Positions 1 through 12,600 of a DNA stretch of 64,000 nucleotides are shown piece by piece. Where the stretch lies: NCBI GenBank assembly GCA_014338405.1, contig JTDE01000434.1, positions 1-64,000 on the forward strand, written 5' to 3'. The position numbers and the translations under genes are program-made. The notes under the pieces were generated by a model that saw only the letters and a list, made by a program, of their open reading frames with translations, was not told the origin of the DNA and searched no databases. This stretch comes from Paragonimus skrjabini miyazakii. Taxonomy: Eukaryota; Platyhelminthes; Trematoda; Plagiorchiida; Troglotrematidae. How positions within the stretch are numbered: the stretch's first letter is position 1; each line of letters opens with the position of its first letter.

Positions 1-36
1 TTGTATGTACGGCCCCCTTTTCAATCGCTCCCATTA

Positions 37-782
37 CTAATTGACCCGCCCAATAAAAAGAACAATCATGAAACATTTTATTTTTAGACCTCTTAAACCG
101 TCAAATTGGGCAATCCTTCTTCCAGTGTCCTTTTTTCCACAGATGAAGCGACCTCCTAGTTGATGGTTCTGTCGTGATGATGTCCTCAAGGCAGCTACAT
201 CCGCTGCGAGCTGCTCCATCGTCTTCTGCATTTCTTCCAGCTTCTTCTTGTCCGTATTGCCGTTTGCATCCACTGAAGCCACAGACATTACTGCCAATTC
301 CCGCGTCGCCTTTGCGAGCTCATCAAGGTTCATCGACCGGGTGACATGGGCAATACGGACTTGGTCGCGAACGGCCATCGGGAGACCTTCAATGAACTGC
401 TCCGTTAACAACTGCTGTCGTGGTTCTTGATCCAATCCTGGCAGAGCGTTGTCCAGCAAACCTTGCAGAGTGGCGGCAAACACGGATGGATCCGCCCCTG
501 TCCAATCCTGGCCGTCTTGAACCGCAGCATGGCCTTCTGGCGGTCGGCCGAGCAGTCAAACGCAGCCACCAGCGCCTCCTTCGCAGCAGCCCACTCCATC
601 TTCGCAGGGCCTCTCCGCGCTGCGTTCAGCACCGCCTTCGCCCTGCCCTCCACCAGCGTCCGCAGGGCAGCCAGCTTCCTACGGTCGGTCTTGACTCCGA
701 CCACTTCGGCCACGTCCTCGAAGTTTTGCGGGAACGCCCGAACGTCTCCACCTTCGAACGGCTGCGGCCAGGGTATCTTCAT
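37..782 (-). pseudogene. Ty3/gypsy Gag remnant (CsRn1-like)
   Basis: Reading on the minus strand from an ATG at 782 gives a Gag-like protein beginning MKIPWPQPFEGGDVRAF, with charged helical segments and many Ala/Arg. The reading shifts frame near position 495; the second frame continues through FAATLQGLLDNALPGL to an Asp/Lys-rich coiled stretch. At about 105-145 a CCHC zinc knuckle is still recognisable (ICGKK, then HWKKDCPI in the next frame), but its first Cys codon is now Arg and a one-base shift breaks it. Gag would coat the element RNA. The layout LTR - primer site - gag is what is expected for a Ty3/gypsy element; pol would lie left of the window. The family assignment rests on recall of CsRn1-type flask-flatworm Gag sequences and on the primer site, not on a search. 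Clearly non-functional. Confidence 0.75.
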
Positions 783-792
783 CCTCGCGTTT

Positions 793-804
793 GTCACGGC
801 ACCA
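793..804 (-). other. Retrotransposon primer-binding site (tRNA-Trp type)
   Basis: The minus strand reads TGGTGCCGTGAC two bases after the LTR end and 10 bases before the Gag ATG. TGG pairs with the CCA tail of a tRNA; the rest fits the 3' end of tRNA-Trp, the primer described for CsRn1-type elements. The tRNA identity is from memory. Confidence 0.6.
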
Positions 805-806
805 GT

Positions 807-1116
807 TGTTGTGGCCGCGAAAGACGGTCGGCCCGAGACTTTATTTATTGCGCAAACGCCCGCATAGATCATGTCAAAAATCAAACCACAAACGTGTACA
901 CTCATTTGCACGTTAGACATGTATTCACGTACATCATTGTCATTCGCTTTGGTGGAACTTCCTCCGTAGCGCTTACACACCACTTCGATAGTCTCTCCTT
1001 GTCCTTCGTCTTCCTGGCGTTCGCAGCTTACCGTTTTGTTCCTGAATGTCTCATGTGGGTAACATACTACTTGTGAGTAGTACACTACTCACAACGAAAC
1101 TGCCTGTCATACAACA
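807..1116 (-). repeat. 5' LTR of the gypsy element
   Basis: On the minus strand the segment starts TGTTGTATGACAGGCAG and ends ...CAACA just before the primer site. The same start motif occurs at 20124 (minus) and at 36791 (plus), and a related sequence covers 36791-37087, which shows that it is a repeated terminal sequence. AATAAATAA lies inside it (minus, about 845-852), a plausible LTR polyadenylation signal. Its left neighbour (from 1117) is the R2-like element, so the LTR element probably inserted there. Confidence 0.65.
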
Positions 1117-3510
1117 CTACAACAGTGCCGTCATGAACCGCGATAAGGTTGGATTTGATAATCGAAGTTGTTTTTGATAGTCGTAGTTCCATGAAGGACT
1201 GCACAGCTCAGACTGCGCTAAGTCCTCGGTCACGCGGTTGTGCCGAGCACGACGCATGATTGGAGAATATAAGCGAGGCTTTCTGGTTGACCGTAGTTGT
1301 CATAACAGAGAACTATGTTCATTTCGGCCACCCCGAGGGTTCCGGGCCTTGGCTCATAGAAGACCACATCAGAGCAGCATGGCACGAATGGAAATCTAGG
1401 TGAAATGTGGTCTGGATTCAACAGCCAAGTACTGGGGAGTAGAGAGTATGACAGATCTTGGAGACCACGGCTGTCTAATGAATGATAGACTTCATCTATT
1501 TAAGTCGCATGAGACTCCTTGTTCGTCATTAATACGCCCTGAATGCGTACCGGGACATTGACGTCCATCATGATAGGGCCAAACGAACCTTCTTCGACCA
1601 CTTTCCTCAGAACTAGACATTAACTGGTGAGTAGTCTGTCCACTCGTAATTTGCATGAGATAAGAATGATGGTGGGCAAACTCGGAATGCCAAGACCAAC
1701 AAGGCAAACTGGAGTGCAGATGTAACTGGTTGGTGTCTTTGAGAAAACGGAACCCTTGCCGATCAAACTGGCGAATTGTACGATCTGTAGCTTCGAGTGT
1801 GTTGCGGTGGAATCGGCATGTGATTCATTGTACGGATCAAATACTGTCTTGAAATGTGGAAGCACTGATGCGGCTTCATGGATGCATCGTACAAAGTTAC
1901 AGTTGGTGATTGCTTTACCTCTCCAAGTGAACGGGATACCTAGGTAGGGCACTGTGTCAGTGGCGCACAGTAAGTGGATAATGTCCGAGCCGGATTGAAT
2001 AGACTCGTCAGCTATAGCTGTCGTGTTTTGCTTATAATTGCCACAGATGACCATGAGTGTCAATCTTTAGTCCAGATAGCTCCTGAGCAATAGTGGCAGC
2101 CGCAAACTTCTCGGAGGAATGCGTCGAATCCTTCTCCAAGAAGATAAGATCGTCGGCGTACATGAAACCGCTGACTACTGTGTAATGGAGCTGGTAGCTA
2201 AGCTGTTTGAGGTAGAGCCAATACCACATCCATTGCCATGATGAATAGCAGTAGCGACAGTGAGTCATCCTGGCAGATACCACGCTAGGACCGGAGGATG
2301 GAGCCTTCAGGAGTGGCGGGGTGTTTTCGTAGGAGTCGACAATGTAATGGGTTAGATGTAGAACAGCACCAAAAGCTTGGGCCGATCTGATAATCGAGAT
2401 AGAATCGAACGCTTTGGAAACTTCAATAATGGCCGCACTCAGGTTGGAAGACGTGGTGTATGAGTTCCGAAGCAGCACTTGGAGTAGTGAGGTTGCTTTG
2501 AGACAACCGTCCCGGTGTAGGAATGCGAATTGAAGAGGGACAGTTGCTATTGCGTGTCCGAACGATTAGCGAATATCTTGTGAAAGCAACGCACTAACGT
2601 TGGGAATAAGACGATAGGTCTCAATTCACTGAGAGTGGAAGGGTTGGGTTTCAATTTCGGAACAAACGTGCGAGTAACTTCCTCTTCAGTAATCGGGTCG
2701 ACCAAGGACCTGTCCGGTGGCAGAGTTATGGATGATGGTCGCTCATCAATGTTCGGATGAGCTGATAGTACTTCGGACCAGTATCCGTTGCAATTATTTT
2801 GGAGGTCGCGGTTCGTCTTGTAAACAGTTCTTCAGTGTCCAGAAAAGGCCGCAAAAGTGGCATCCTTCTTTCGCTGGTTGTACAGGGTTTGGATCGCAGC
2901 GTGGTTAGCTTTCCGTATCTGTTTCTTGGTCCCCGCAGTGACACAAGCAGGTGTACAGGAAAGCTTGTGAGGCATCCATGTTAAGCAGTGACTTTGCCTA
3001 TATCATAGTGAAAATGCCTGCATGAATGCCGCTAGAAATTCATCGCTGTGTAAGAAAGCCTCGTTATTGCACTCCATTTGGGTCATTGCTGTTTTAGCCA
3101 GACAGAAGAATCTCTCGTAGTGCTGAGCAGCTTGGGACTCGTTATCCGACTTCATGTTTGTTTGTGAGGTGGTTGTTGAATTGACAATGGGGGAAGTATT
3201 TATTTGCCAATTCACATCATGTCAACGTGTCCTGATGCTCTCTAGAGCACATACAGGAGAATTTGGCAGGAGCCGGTGATGAAGTTCGCATCGAGTGGAG
3301 CATGACGAAATCAGCTCATCGGCAAGTCTGACTAGAAAAGCCGATTTCTGGTTGAGACCAATTTGATCTGATACCTTTTATGCACCTGAGCCTCTCGCGG
3401 TTGCGTTCGACAGAATGCGCATTCCTCCTGTGTTGACTGGGACCAATTTTGGTCGGAAAGCTGCGGTTACATTCGACGCATTCAGAAATTGGGGACACTG
3501 AGCACACGTT
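1117..3510 (-). mobile_element. R2-clade non-LTR retrotransposon, decayed
   Basis: Three landmarks of R2-type elements appear in the right order on the minus strand, in several broken frames. At about 3425-3490 there is a C2H2 finger, CVECNRSF...QHRRNAH, like the N-terminal DNA-binding finger of R2. At about 2120-2480 there are reverse transcriptase motifs: EVSKAFDSI and the catalytic YADD (2152-2163). At about 1280-1400 there is a degenerate CCHC knuckle (GQPESLAYILQSC; His is now Tyr) that in R2 lies before the restriction-like endonuclease. The block 2520-2950 holds further RT fragments in changing frames. Stops and shifts make it non-functional. R2 itself is specific to 28S rDNA; no rDNA is seen here, so this is a dispersed copy or a related non-site-specific lineage (R2/NeSL/Hero group). 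Confidence 0.65.
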
Positions 3511-5886
3511 TCCTACTCTCCATAATCTCTCCGTTGATGCATACGAGTATGCGGCGACACGCTAGCTTTCGTTTTACATATCTGGCCACATTCTGAACAG
3601 ATGTATTCCACTCACCTATCCTGTGTACTGATTTGTGCAGCTATAGAAGTTTGAACAGGACCATTTGGGTGTGTAGTGCTCAGATCATCCATGTGCTGTT
3701 TCTTTTGCGATTTTGCTGTATTGAATCATTAGTTGTCACAACGCCAATTATGTATGATTACGAACTCATGGATGTGTTAAGCGGGAGCTTTATCGTTCAT
3801 TTAGCAGCGGTTCTCTAGATGTACTCTGTTTGACGTATCTCCACTTTTTGAATAACTTTCTTATTTCTTTTCATGTTTAGCACTCGCGTTCTCATTTCCA
3901 TGACTTGGTACGTATGGATACACATTATTAGCAGTATATAGTACAAGATATATTAATCAGCGTATATCCACCTAAGTATTCATTTATCGGACTTAACGAG
4001 GTTCTTGGCTTCGTTTTACGTGTCATTTGTCGTTGTCACACAGAGTGTGGGTGAGTTTATCATTTCTACAAGCTATTCCTACTCTGAGTGCATATTCTTC
4101 GGTTTGTTCCTGCTTTCATCCATACTCACCGTTTCTCCATTCATTTACGCATTCCTGTTGTCGTTATTCTCGCTCCTTTCAGGATAAAGAGGAACCCTCT
4201 TCATGCACATTTGAACATTTTGGTGAGTTTCTTTCCATCACATATACAAATTTGTAGAATGATGTATGTTGTGTATCTTACCTTTCTGACTCACATTTTA
4301 CGAATTTTTACTTTTGAAAAATCGGACTCAGTCATTCCAACTCGTACAATCCCCAATTATCTAACCCAGTCAGTTAATCAGATGTCCTAATGGGACATAC
4401 ATGAAACTGAGTGTTTTCCCTTATCGGAAACTTTGGTGTGGGTTTACCCTCCTTTTCTTTACTCCAAAGACTGTTTTCATTTGTCAGTACGAGCGATTAC
4501 TTTCGGTGGGTTTCGGCCACTGATCGTAGTTGGTCCAAATGACACTATTCTCGCCAATGGTTTGGGTTCAGCCAGAGCCCAGGGTCTCTTATGAATAAAC
4601 GAACCTGTCACATTATTTTTCACTTTTACGACTGTAATGTTGAATGGTGGCGTTGGTGAATTCCAATGTTATCTGTTTGAGAAATCCTACTGGGTTTATC
4701 TATCCCCTGGATTAATTGGTGGATTCCATGGCATAGGGGGATGGGTGGGTAATTGCGTTTAAATATGAAATTTATCTATTCTCGATGCGGCCTCGTAGCT
4801 CGGCTAGTAGGGCACCTGTCGCGTAAGAGTATGTGGTTTCTATCGCCGGACAAGTCCATTCGAAACCAAGCCTTTTCATTATTCAGTCTCTTGCATTCGT
4901 AGATAGTAATGTTTTTTGCGCGTTTCTTGACCGTGATGGTCACTGTTCTGACGGTATGCACGAAGGTCGGTCTGTGTTTGCTGTTCCGGTACGTGTTACC
5001 ACACTTCGTTTTGCCATCTACCAGTCTGTGCATGTGTGCACGTCTTTGGGTACGTGTCGCAACCGATCTCAGAGGTCACGACGTCCTCTCTGCCTACCAC
5101 TACAAGACAACTTTTCCAGTAATTCGCTTCAGTATGAACTCGTGCGTGGCGAGACAAGAAGGAATGCTGGTTGTCACACTTGGCATTGTCTCTGACACGA
5201 AGTATCTGCCACCCAGTCGCAGTTTGTCAGGTGATTGATTTGCTATTCTGATCTGTGTAATTCGAGGCCTCAATCACTGGCACATATTACAGTGGTTCGG
5301 AATTCTCTTACTGCCATGCTTACCCGTAGGGGAGATTGCGGTGCGTTGTCTATCAAAGAACTGATTAACAATTTACTCCTTCCCGTGTTTTTTCTTCCTT
5401 TAAAGTTCAGTAACCACTTTAATGTATGCGTTGTTTTCCATCCTCGACAAGCTGACCGTTGCCTATCGAGAAGCGCGTCAGGAGCCAATCTGGTACACGT
5501 GGCGCTGATCAGCATGAGGGAATTTGATCACTGTATACTCACAGATTATTTTAAATGGTGAATTTATAACTACCCTTGCGTTATCCCGCATCCTGCTGCT
5601 AGTGTACGTGAGTACGTCTTGGTATGTGCTAAAATGACATTCTTACCGACGACTACATCAACTATCCGTCACTATTGAGTCACAGTTTGTCATTTTATTT
5701 CCAGTTCTTTGGTCCAATTTCGAATACCGCTGCTTTTCGTCTCCGTTGTTTGCTCAACCAGTCCATTTCCTAGTGTGCTTACTTTTGGGACGCTCGTCAT
5801 CCTTGTGTACATCTGTTTGATATCCGACATTACCCAGCTCATTTTCACCCATTTCCCTCATTTCTCACCTTGCTTGCCTGTTGTAG
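3511..5886. other. No gene assigned; possible 5' region of the AMPK gamma gene
   Basis: Only short unsupported open frames occur here, on both strands. The first recognisable AMPK gamma exon starts at 5887 with two bases of a split codon, so at least one upstream coding exon must exist. I could not identify it. The 5' end, start codon and promoter of that gene therefore remain unknown and may lie here or further left beyond the transposon block. Confidence 0.4.
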
Positions 5887-5984
5887 ATGAGAATAATGCC
5901 TACAGCACATTGTTCCGTCACAGCACCTGCTACGATGTGTTACCGGACAGCGGAAAATTGGTCATACTGGATTCACGTATTGGT
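5887..5984 (+). CDS. PRKAG-like: AMPK gamma exon a (pre-CBS1)
   Basis: Acceptor TTGCTTGCCTGTTGTAG and donor GGT/GTAAGT flank 98 bases. The exon begins with two bases of a split codon and ends in phase 0. It encodes ENNAYSTLFRHSTCYDVLPD and ends in DSRIG, matching the vertebrate stretch with CYDLIPTSSKLVVFD. Confidence 0.9.
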
Positions 5985-6552
5985 GTAAGTTGAACCCTCT
6001 CTCTCCTTCCCCACGATCTTTTATTTGACCCGAGTCGCGTCGGTGGACGCTTCGTGTGTTCTGTCCAACTCGTGCGTTTCGAGTCATCTTCGATTATGAT
6101 GTATTTCGAATGCACTTGGACAGCAGTAGGTTAGATGTGTCTTGTAACCATGATGCACCGCACACAACTGAGCGTACTGTTCTGCACCTGTGTTCAATTC
6201 GTATCCTTCATCTAACAATCTCGATTTTCAACGTACTTCGTCGTTTGTCCAGCTGGTCGCTTGAATACACCAATCTGGGTTTGTGTGACCTCTTCTATAC
6301 GTACCATATTTCCCTGAACTCTGTCTTAACGGCGAAATCTTAAGTCCTGATCAAAGGACTTATCAAACGATCACGCTTCCTGACCGAATCGGAAGAGCGA
6401 ACGGGCACAACACACCGTCAAAACCACAGTCAGATTAACTGTTAGTGAAGTCGCTCGGTCCCATCGGCCCAATGTTTTGACTATCACGGCCCACGATCGA
6501 TAACACCTGGCTGTTCACGCACGTCTCTGTAATCGTCTCAGCACTCGAAAGG

Positions 6553-6608
<56 letters not shown>

Positions 6609-9600
6609 GTATATAGTGTTTATACTAGCGAATAATTGTTCTGCTGGATCAAACGTCCCGTAAGACTTTTGGGTCCGAATATTGCTTGTGAGCCTGATAA
6701 TGTGAATTTTGTAACTTCGTTTGAGATTAGTGGTAAAGCTGTTCCCTTGTGAAACAAACTCGAGCTAAGCTGATCTAAACCTATGAGCGGGTCACATACC
6801 TTAGTGCTGTTTTCGTCTGTTTAGTACCTGTGTTTTTCTATTTTCTGTGTCGTTCCCATTGAAACCTGTATTGCCTTCCACAAGTGTGTGTACCTTAAGA
6901 ACAACTCCAACGAAAGGTTAACCGGTACCTGGTAAATGGATTGAAGATAACACAACGTTACCAGCCAGTTGTAATACTCTACATTTCAACCACCTTTGGT
7001 GGCCTTCCTCAGAAGTGTTGTAATCGAAACCACATTAACAAGATGGTTGAAACGTGGAGTATTACAACTTTCTCGTAACGTTGTTATTCTCAATCCATTT
7101 ATCAATAACATGTTAACCACGACGCCCAAACTGTTTGGCTTCATTCGTACTAAATTTGGTGCGGATATCCTACAACGTTAACTGGTTCCCTTGTCAAAAG
7201 GTGCCATCTTGTATGTGGTTCAAATCCATTCGACTTTTCCACTATTTCGAAATACAACTCTGTGCTAATCTAACCAACATTTGTTAGACCCGTCTTAATC
7301 CGCAACTGTGGATCAACCGAATCTGTGTAATTAGCATATTTCAGTTAACGAGCTTCTCAAGTCAATCATTAAAAGCTCATTCGAGCACCAAACTAGAGGC
7401 TATCCTAAGGCCTATCTTGACAACTCAGTTATAACGAGGCCAGCCCCCAACATTGCGATCACCTGTTCAAATTCAGATTATCTCGAGTTCTGCGAACTAG
7501 GTTTTGGCAATCCACTACTTTGGTCAAAATGTAATCCGTTATATCGTCTTCTTACAGGTCATGCGTATGGTTACTGTTTATTAGTCGGTCTGTATCATAG
7601 TCTAGTTTATACCTTGCTCGCTGTTGTAGGTGGTGCGCGCCATTCGAGCTCTGCTAGAGAACGGCGTTCAAGCTGCTCCGATTTGGCAGTCGGCAACACA
7701 GCGGATCACTGGACTGTTCACACAGGATTTGGCTCTCCATTTGCTTCTTTCACTCTACCTTTCTAGCTCCCCGAAAGATTACACACCAGTGGCTACAACC
7801 GACCAAGCACTGCCCAGCGTTACAGCCGATTTGCAACTTTGTACCCTTGATGAAGGCTTGCGCGTATGGGGCACCAGACAACTAGGCGATGTTCTACGTA
7901 AGTAGCTACTATCCGGATCTGTTGTTTCAGTCCGTGTCTGTTTATTTCACAATTTTGGACGATCTGTCTCAACCCGTTCATCCTCTTGGTTTCTGTTCGT
8001 AAACAGGCTTATTTAGTGCGGACCCCTCCACCAACGGATCTTTCTCATTCCATTCGGCTCTGGTAGTATCACCACAAACGGGCCTGAAAAAGGCTCTTGT
8101 TCGCTTGTTACGCGCTTCAAAGTCGCCAGCCTGCGTGTTGCCTCAGTATAACATCAACCTGGATGCACACCACTCAGTGGACCCGAATGACACGTTGGAT
8201 TGTTGCTTTGCCATGGACACGAGCGGGTCTGGAAATGACAAAACTGCCTTCAAACCCACGCGGTTGCCATCCACAAGACCCATTCGTCAATCGTGCTTAC
8301 ACCGTCAGTGCTCTGCACCAGAGGATTCGTCGTCATCGTCGCATAATGCTGGTGACTATCAGCTTCGGTTGGCGGCCACGGCAGCCGTTGCCGCACAGTT
8401 TCCACCCACTCATCTAATTGTCATGAATCCCAGCTGCGGGAATGTGCTTGGTTTGCTGGGGGCAGATCGTCTGTTGGCCTATTTGCGACTTCGACTGGAT
8501 GAACTGCCTCATTCACCACAGTTACTAGTGAGTTTTGTGTGCGAACAAAGTCGGCTAGATTGACACATCCACATACCGGTGCGATCCCCTCAATCAGCCT
8601 ACACGTAGGAATTTCGTTGGTTTTCTGCTTTTAGTATAAGCAACCCCGTGTTAGCAACTGTTGTGTGCATGCCTGAACATCCCATGTGCGTGCTTATGTG
8701 GTGCACGTGTTTGAATGACCCGATATTCATGACCTTTTAGCTCACCTTCCTTTGGCTACGCTTGTTTAGACTGGGTCACGTGACCTTTCCCGGAGTAACT
8801 GTTCGCTCTACCATATTTAGCTTGCTTGTTAATTTAGTTGTTCAGTCACCTGTCGCTACCGCATAGCTTTGGCGTTCTCCAGTGCTACATTATTGTCCTA
8901 TGGTACTGTTGATCCATCTAGTTACAGTAGTTTGCGTCCCGAAGATAACCCGAATCTCCACGGAGAAGCCCCAATGGGTTTCTAATCTAACGGGAATCTG
9001 CAGTTTGCTCCCTCAGTCGATGGAGGCTGAACTACGTCCGTCTGAAAAATCACTTTCCTGATGTACGGAAAAACTGTTTCGGTTTCAGTCGCTCGTAACA
9101 AGACCTATCGGATCATGAGCGTAGAAGAAAGCCGAGGTCTCGTCGTACACCGGCATTTCCAATCACAAATGAGTTCATCGAACTCAATCAGATGGAGTGC
9201 GTGCATATTTCACCTTTTACACGCCAACCTCTTGGGGATTAATCCCTGTCAGGCACTGAGTTTGTGCGGTCGGGTCTCATTGACAGAGGAGCATGTATGA
9301 GTCTTTGCTCCAACTCTTCTGGTTATCTTGAATTGATGTTGAACGGTAAAAAAACGAAATTACCATAGAAAACTTATAGGTCATAACCGACGGACATCGA
9401 GTTGCGCGTCGTTCAGTCAAGCCATTGAAGAACCAATCCAATTTCTTTTGAATCTCTGCAGTGCTGTACTTTGACAAGTAAAAATAACACATAAATCACA
9501 AGTGTCTTCGTACACTCAATATATTGCTCAAAAACTTAAACGTATCAATAAGGCTGAATTCAGAATAAGACTGCTTCTAACAAGAATAGCATTACGTCCA

Positions 9601-12600
9601 TGACGAAACTGTGGTGGAAACAGTCAAACACTCGTTCTTCATATAGGAACCAAGCTGGTGAATGAGCATAGCTTGAGCTGTCCATTAATTAGTAAGTTGA
9701 CTAGACTGTGTTCCCTGTCGAATGTGAAACTAGCACAGGAATAAACAAACCACTACGTGTGCACATAACCTACACATTGCCTGACTTTTCCACAAGGAAA
9801 CTTCTGGTTCTTCTGTTTCATCAGATAACAGGTTCATTCGACCTTCATTCGGTTTCTTCCCTGCCTTACGTGATACTCCCTATTCCACCGAGTGGAACGT
9901 TTGTCGAACTTCAATAGCATTTAAGGTCAGCGTGAACTGGTGTAGACAGTTGTTTTTATTCTACCATTTTTATCTTCGAACCGCTCAAACCAGACAGACG
10001 CTGTCCTGTTTATCTGCACCATTGGACAGGTGTTCTGTTCGGTAGAACAATATTATCAACAAACTACGAAATCGTTGAACTGGACGTAATTGATTATGGA
10101 TGCCATCTCAGCTTGATTTATACAATATCATAATGTTGTGCCACTAGGTTTGATCACCAAGGTGAATGTTAACGACCGCTACTCCTGTGTCTGACAATTT
10201 TGTAACATTAGCAGTCACAAGTCCTATCTGATGTATTGCAGGTAACTTCTAAAACGTGTAATTTCCCGAATGTTTATAAAATGTTCCCATATTAATCACA
10301 AGTCAGCCAGGATAACCAGTACTTAACTTTGTGACCGTTGACAGCTTCGCAGTTTAAATGACCGGAATGACTGGAATAGTGATATCAATTTTAGGGTCAC
10401 TTAAAGTTATTTTCGAACAAAACCGTGCCAGTCTCTGTGATTTTCTACTTTGCCGTAACATAGATTTTGGCGTGCATCTATTTGTGTTCCTATGATCATC
10501 GTGTGTAACCGCCGTTGATCAGTGGGCGGTCATGATGCCAGTGTCAGACCAATCTACTCCAGCCCTCCGGCACACTGTAACACCTCTCACATTCATAACG
10601 AAAGGTTGTAAAATTCTTAAATGATGCACATCTTCACCAAGGCGTTCCATTTTTAAGCATGTCGCACGTTACCTGTCAGGAATACACACCTGTCTGAAGA
10701 GTGTAATAAAGTAAATTTGCATCGATTTGTGATGTGTTTGCCTACGATCACAGGATTTGTGGTGGCATTTGTAAACCGAACGAGAGACTGCCGAAATTTT
10801 ATACATGTCAGGAACCCCTATTTTTTTCCCCGTCCAAAACCGTCCCCTTCGTCGAGGAAGCGATTTTGTCCAGTTAAAATAGGCAGAAATTCCAAGAACT
10901 ATCCAGAGGTAACCCTCGCTACTTTGTTTACCTGTTCCACCGTTGTAAACCCTCGAAAAAAAAACGCCATGGTTCGTCCACAATATAGTAGTACGCTAGA
11001 CAGAAACTGGATTCTCTTCATCTTAATAAGTAACACAGAAAATCTTGGTCCTGTAAGTAACGCGACTGTCCCCGTAGTTACTCCCAAGACAAACCTAAAA
11101 ACGGGTGCAAAAGGCAGCTTAGTTCCGCTCCAGCGGCGTGTGCGACAAGGAGGAAATTACAAGGTATCTTATGGCGCATAGTGACCTACAAACATTCTCG
11201 AAACAGAAAATCGCAGGACAGTTACCGGAAATAATAGTTATGGTCATTAAGCCATAAATGTGCATAGCTGAATAATGGCCGGATAGGTAAAAAAAATAGC
11301 CAAGGTTACCTCTCGATTGTTCTGAACAGTTCCACTCATTCTGATAGAATGAAATCGTCTTCTCGAGGATGGAGGTGGTTTTGGACGGAAAAAATGTCAC
11401 GACTTGGCTACTTCTCGACTCTTTTCTCTCACCTGCTTCCTGCAGACAATCAAGTGGTATGACTTATTTGTGGTGTTCGTACTCTCTTTGACCACGTGGA
11501 CCATCTCAGTCTGTTTTCACCTCATTGGTTTCCAATTTGTTTTTTAAATCTCAGTCTCCAATAGGCTCAATTCCCGGTCTGCGGTGGACAGAACGTTACT
11601 GTCTCCTTCGACATGCGTGTACCAGCCACAGTTATCGTCATCTCGATATGCATTGCACACTATCGGCCGCAGCCCACACATTGCCTGAATCTCCGATTCT
11701 TACTCCAGCTACGTTATGCCACGTGGCCCTGCGTATACTGTCCGCTTGGCTGCCTGTACTGCCCGCACTTCCAGTGGTTTGTATCAACGAGGGAGCCGCA
11801 ACACAAACCAACAACACCTTGGTTGGTCTTATTACACCCGGTGATTTACTGGTAAGATACCCGCTTATTTTTTGCATATAAGCGTGTTTGCGAGCCGACG
11901 TGATGTTCTTCTCAATGTTCCAGTGTCGATAGAACGGGCAGCGGTCATTCGAGTCATCAGACGGTGCGTTATGGTGTAGAGACTTTGTGACTTCTCATTG
12001 GACGGTGTGGAACTGTGACACAAACTGATCATGTGATTTCGACATTATCGATCTAGTTTATGTATGATATGATTGGTTATAAGATATCTGCATTAAATTT
12101 ACTATGAATGAATGCGAACAGTTTGAACGTCGTGTTTAATGAGTGAATTGAGAAGAACACAACGTTACGAGTAAGTTGTAATACTCACTAATCAAAATCA
12201 TACTGACATAGGAACAAAGCTTACGTGAATTTCGTTGCGGTTAGGTCGATTTACGTTGCGTCTGAACGGATTGGTCGGATTCATTGCTCATTGAGTGAGG
12301 ATCAGATTAATGTCAATAAGATGCGTTTGTGTCAGGTGTTATTTATCAATCCAAGCCACACTGTAAACAGGGGTTTGTTGTCATTACGTTTAACATATGC
12401 GTGCTGGGTGTACTTGGTGAAAGCTTTAGCACAGCATTGCTGCGCATGGTAAAACAGACCTTTATAAACCACTCGAGCTTGATCAGAATATATGTTATGA
12501 TTCTCTGACAGTACATTTAGTGTGATGGCCGAATCCTTCTCTAGCTTATGAATTTGATGTCTTTCAGAGGAAGCCGCGTGTGCCCATTGTGTTCAACAAC

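Noticed and set aside
420..1076. Plus-strand open frames of 146-218 codons
   Set aside because: They are shadows opposite the GC-rich Gag remnant and LTR on the minus strand; the minus reading has the recognisable motifs.
4790..4870. Possible tRNA (TAGCTCGGCTAGTAGG)
   Set aside because: No matching B box or acceptor stem; similarity is limited to the A-box-like part.
5235..5610. Possible upstream AMPK gamma exon ending at the donor GTAC/GTGAGT near 5604
   Set aside because: The frame that fits the phase meets a stop at 5561 and has no acceptor or start between; too short to support.
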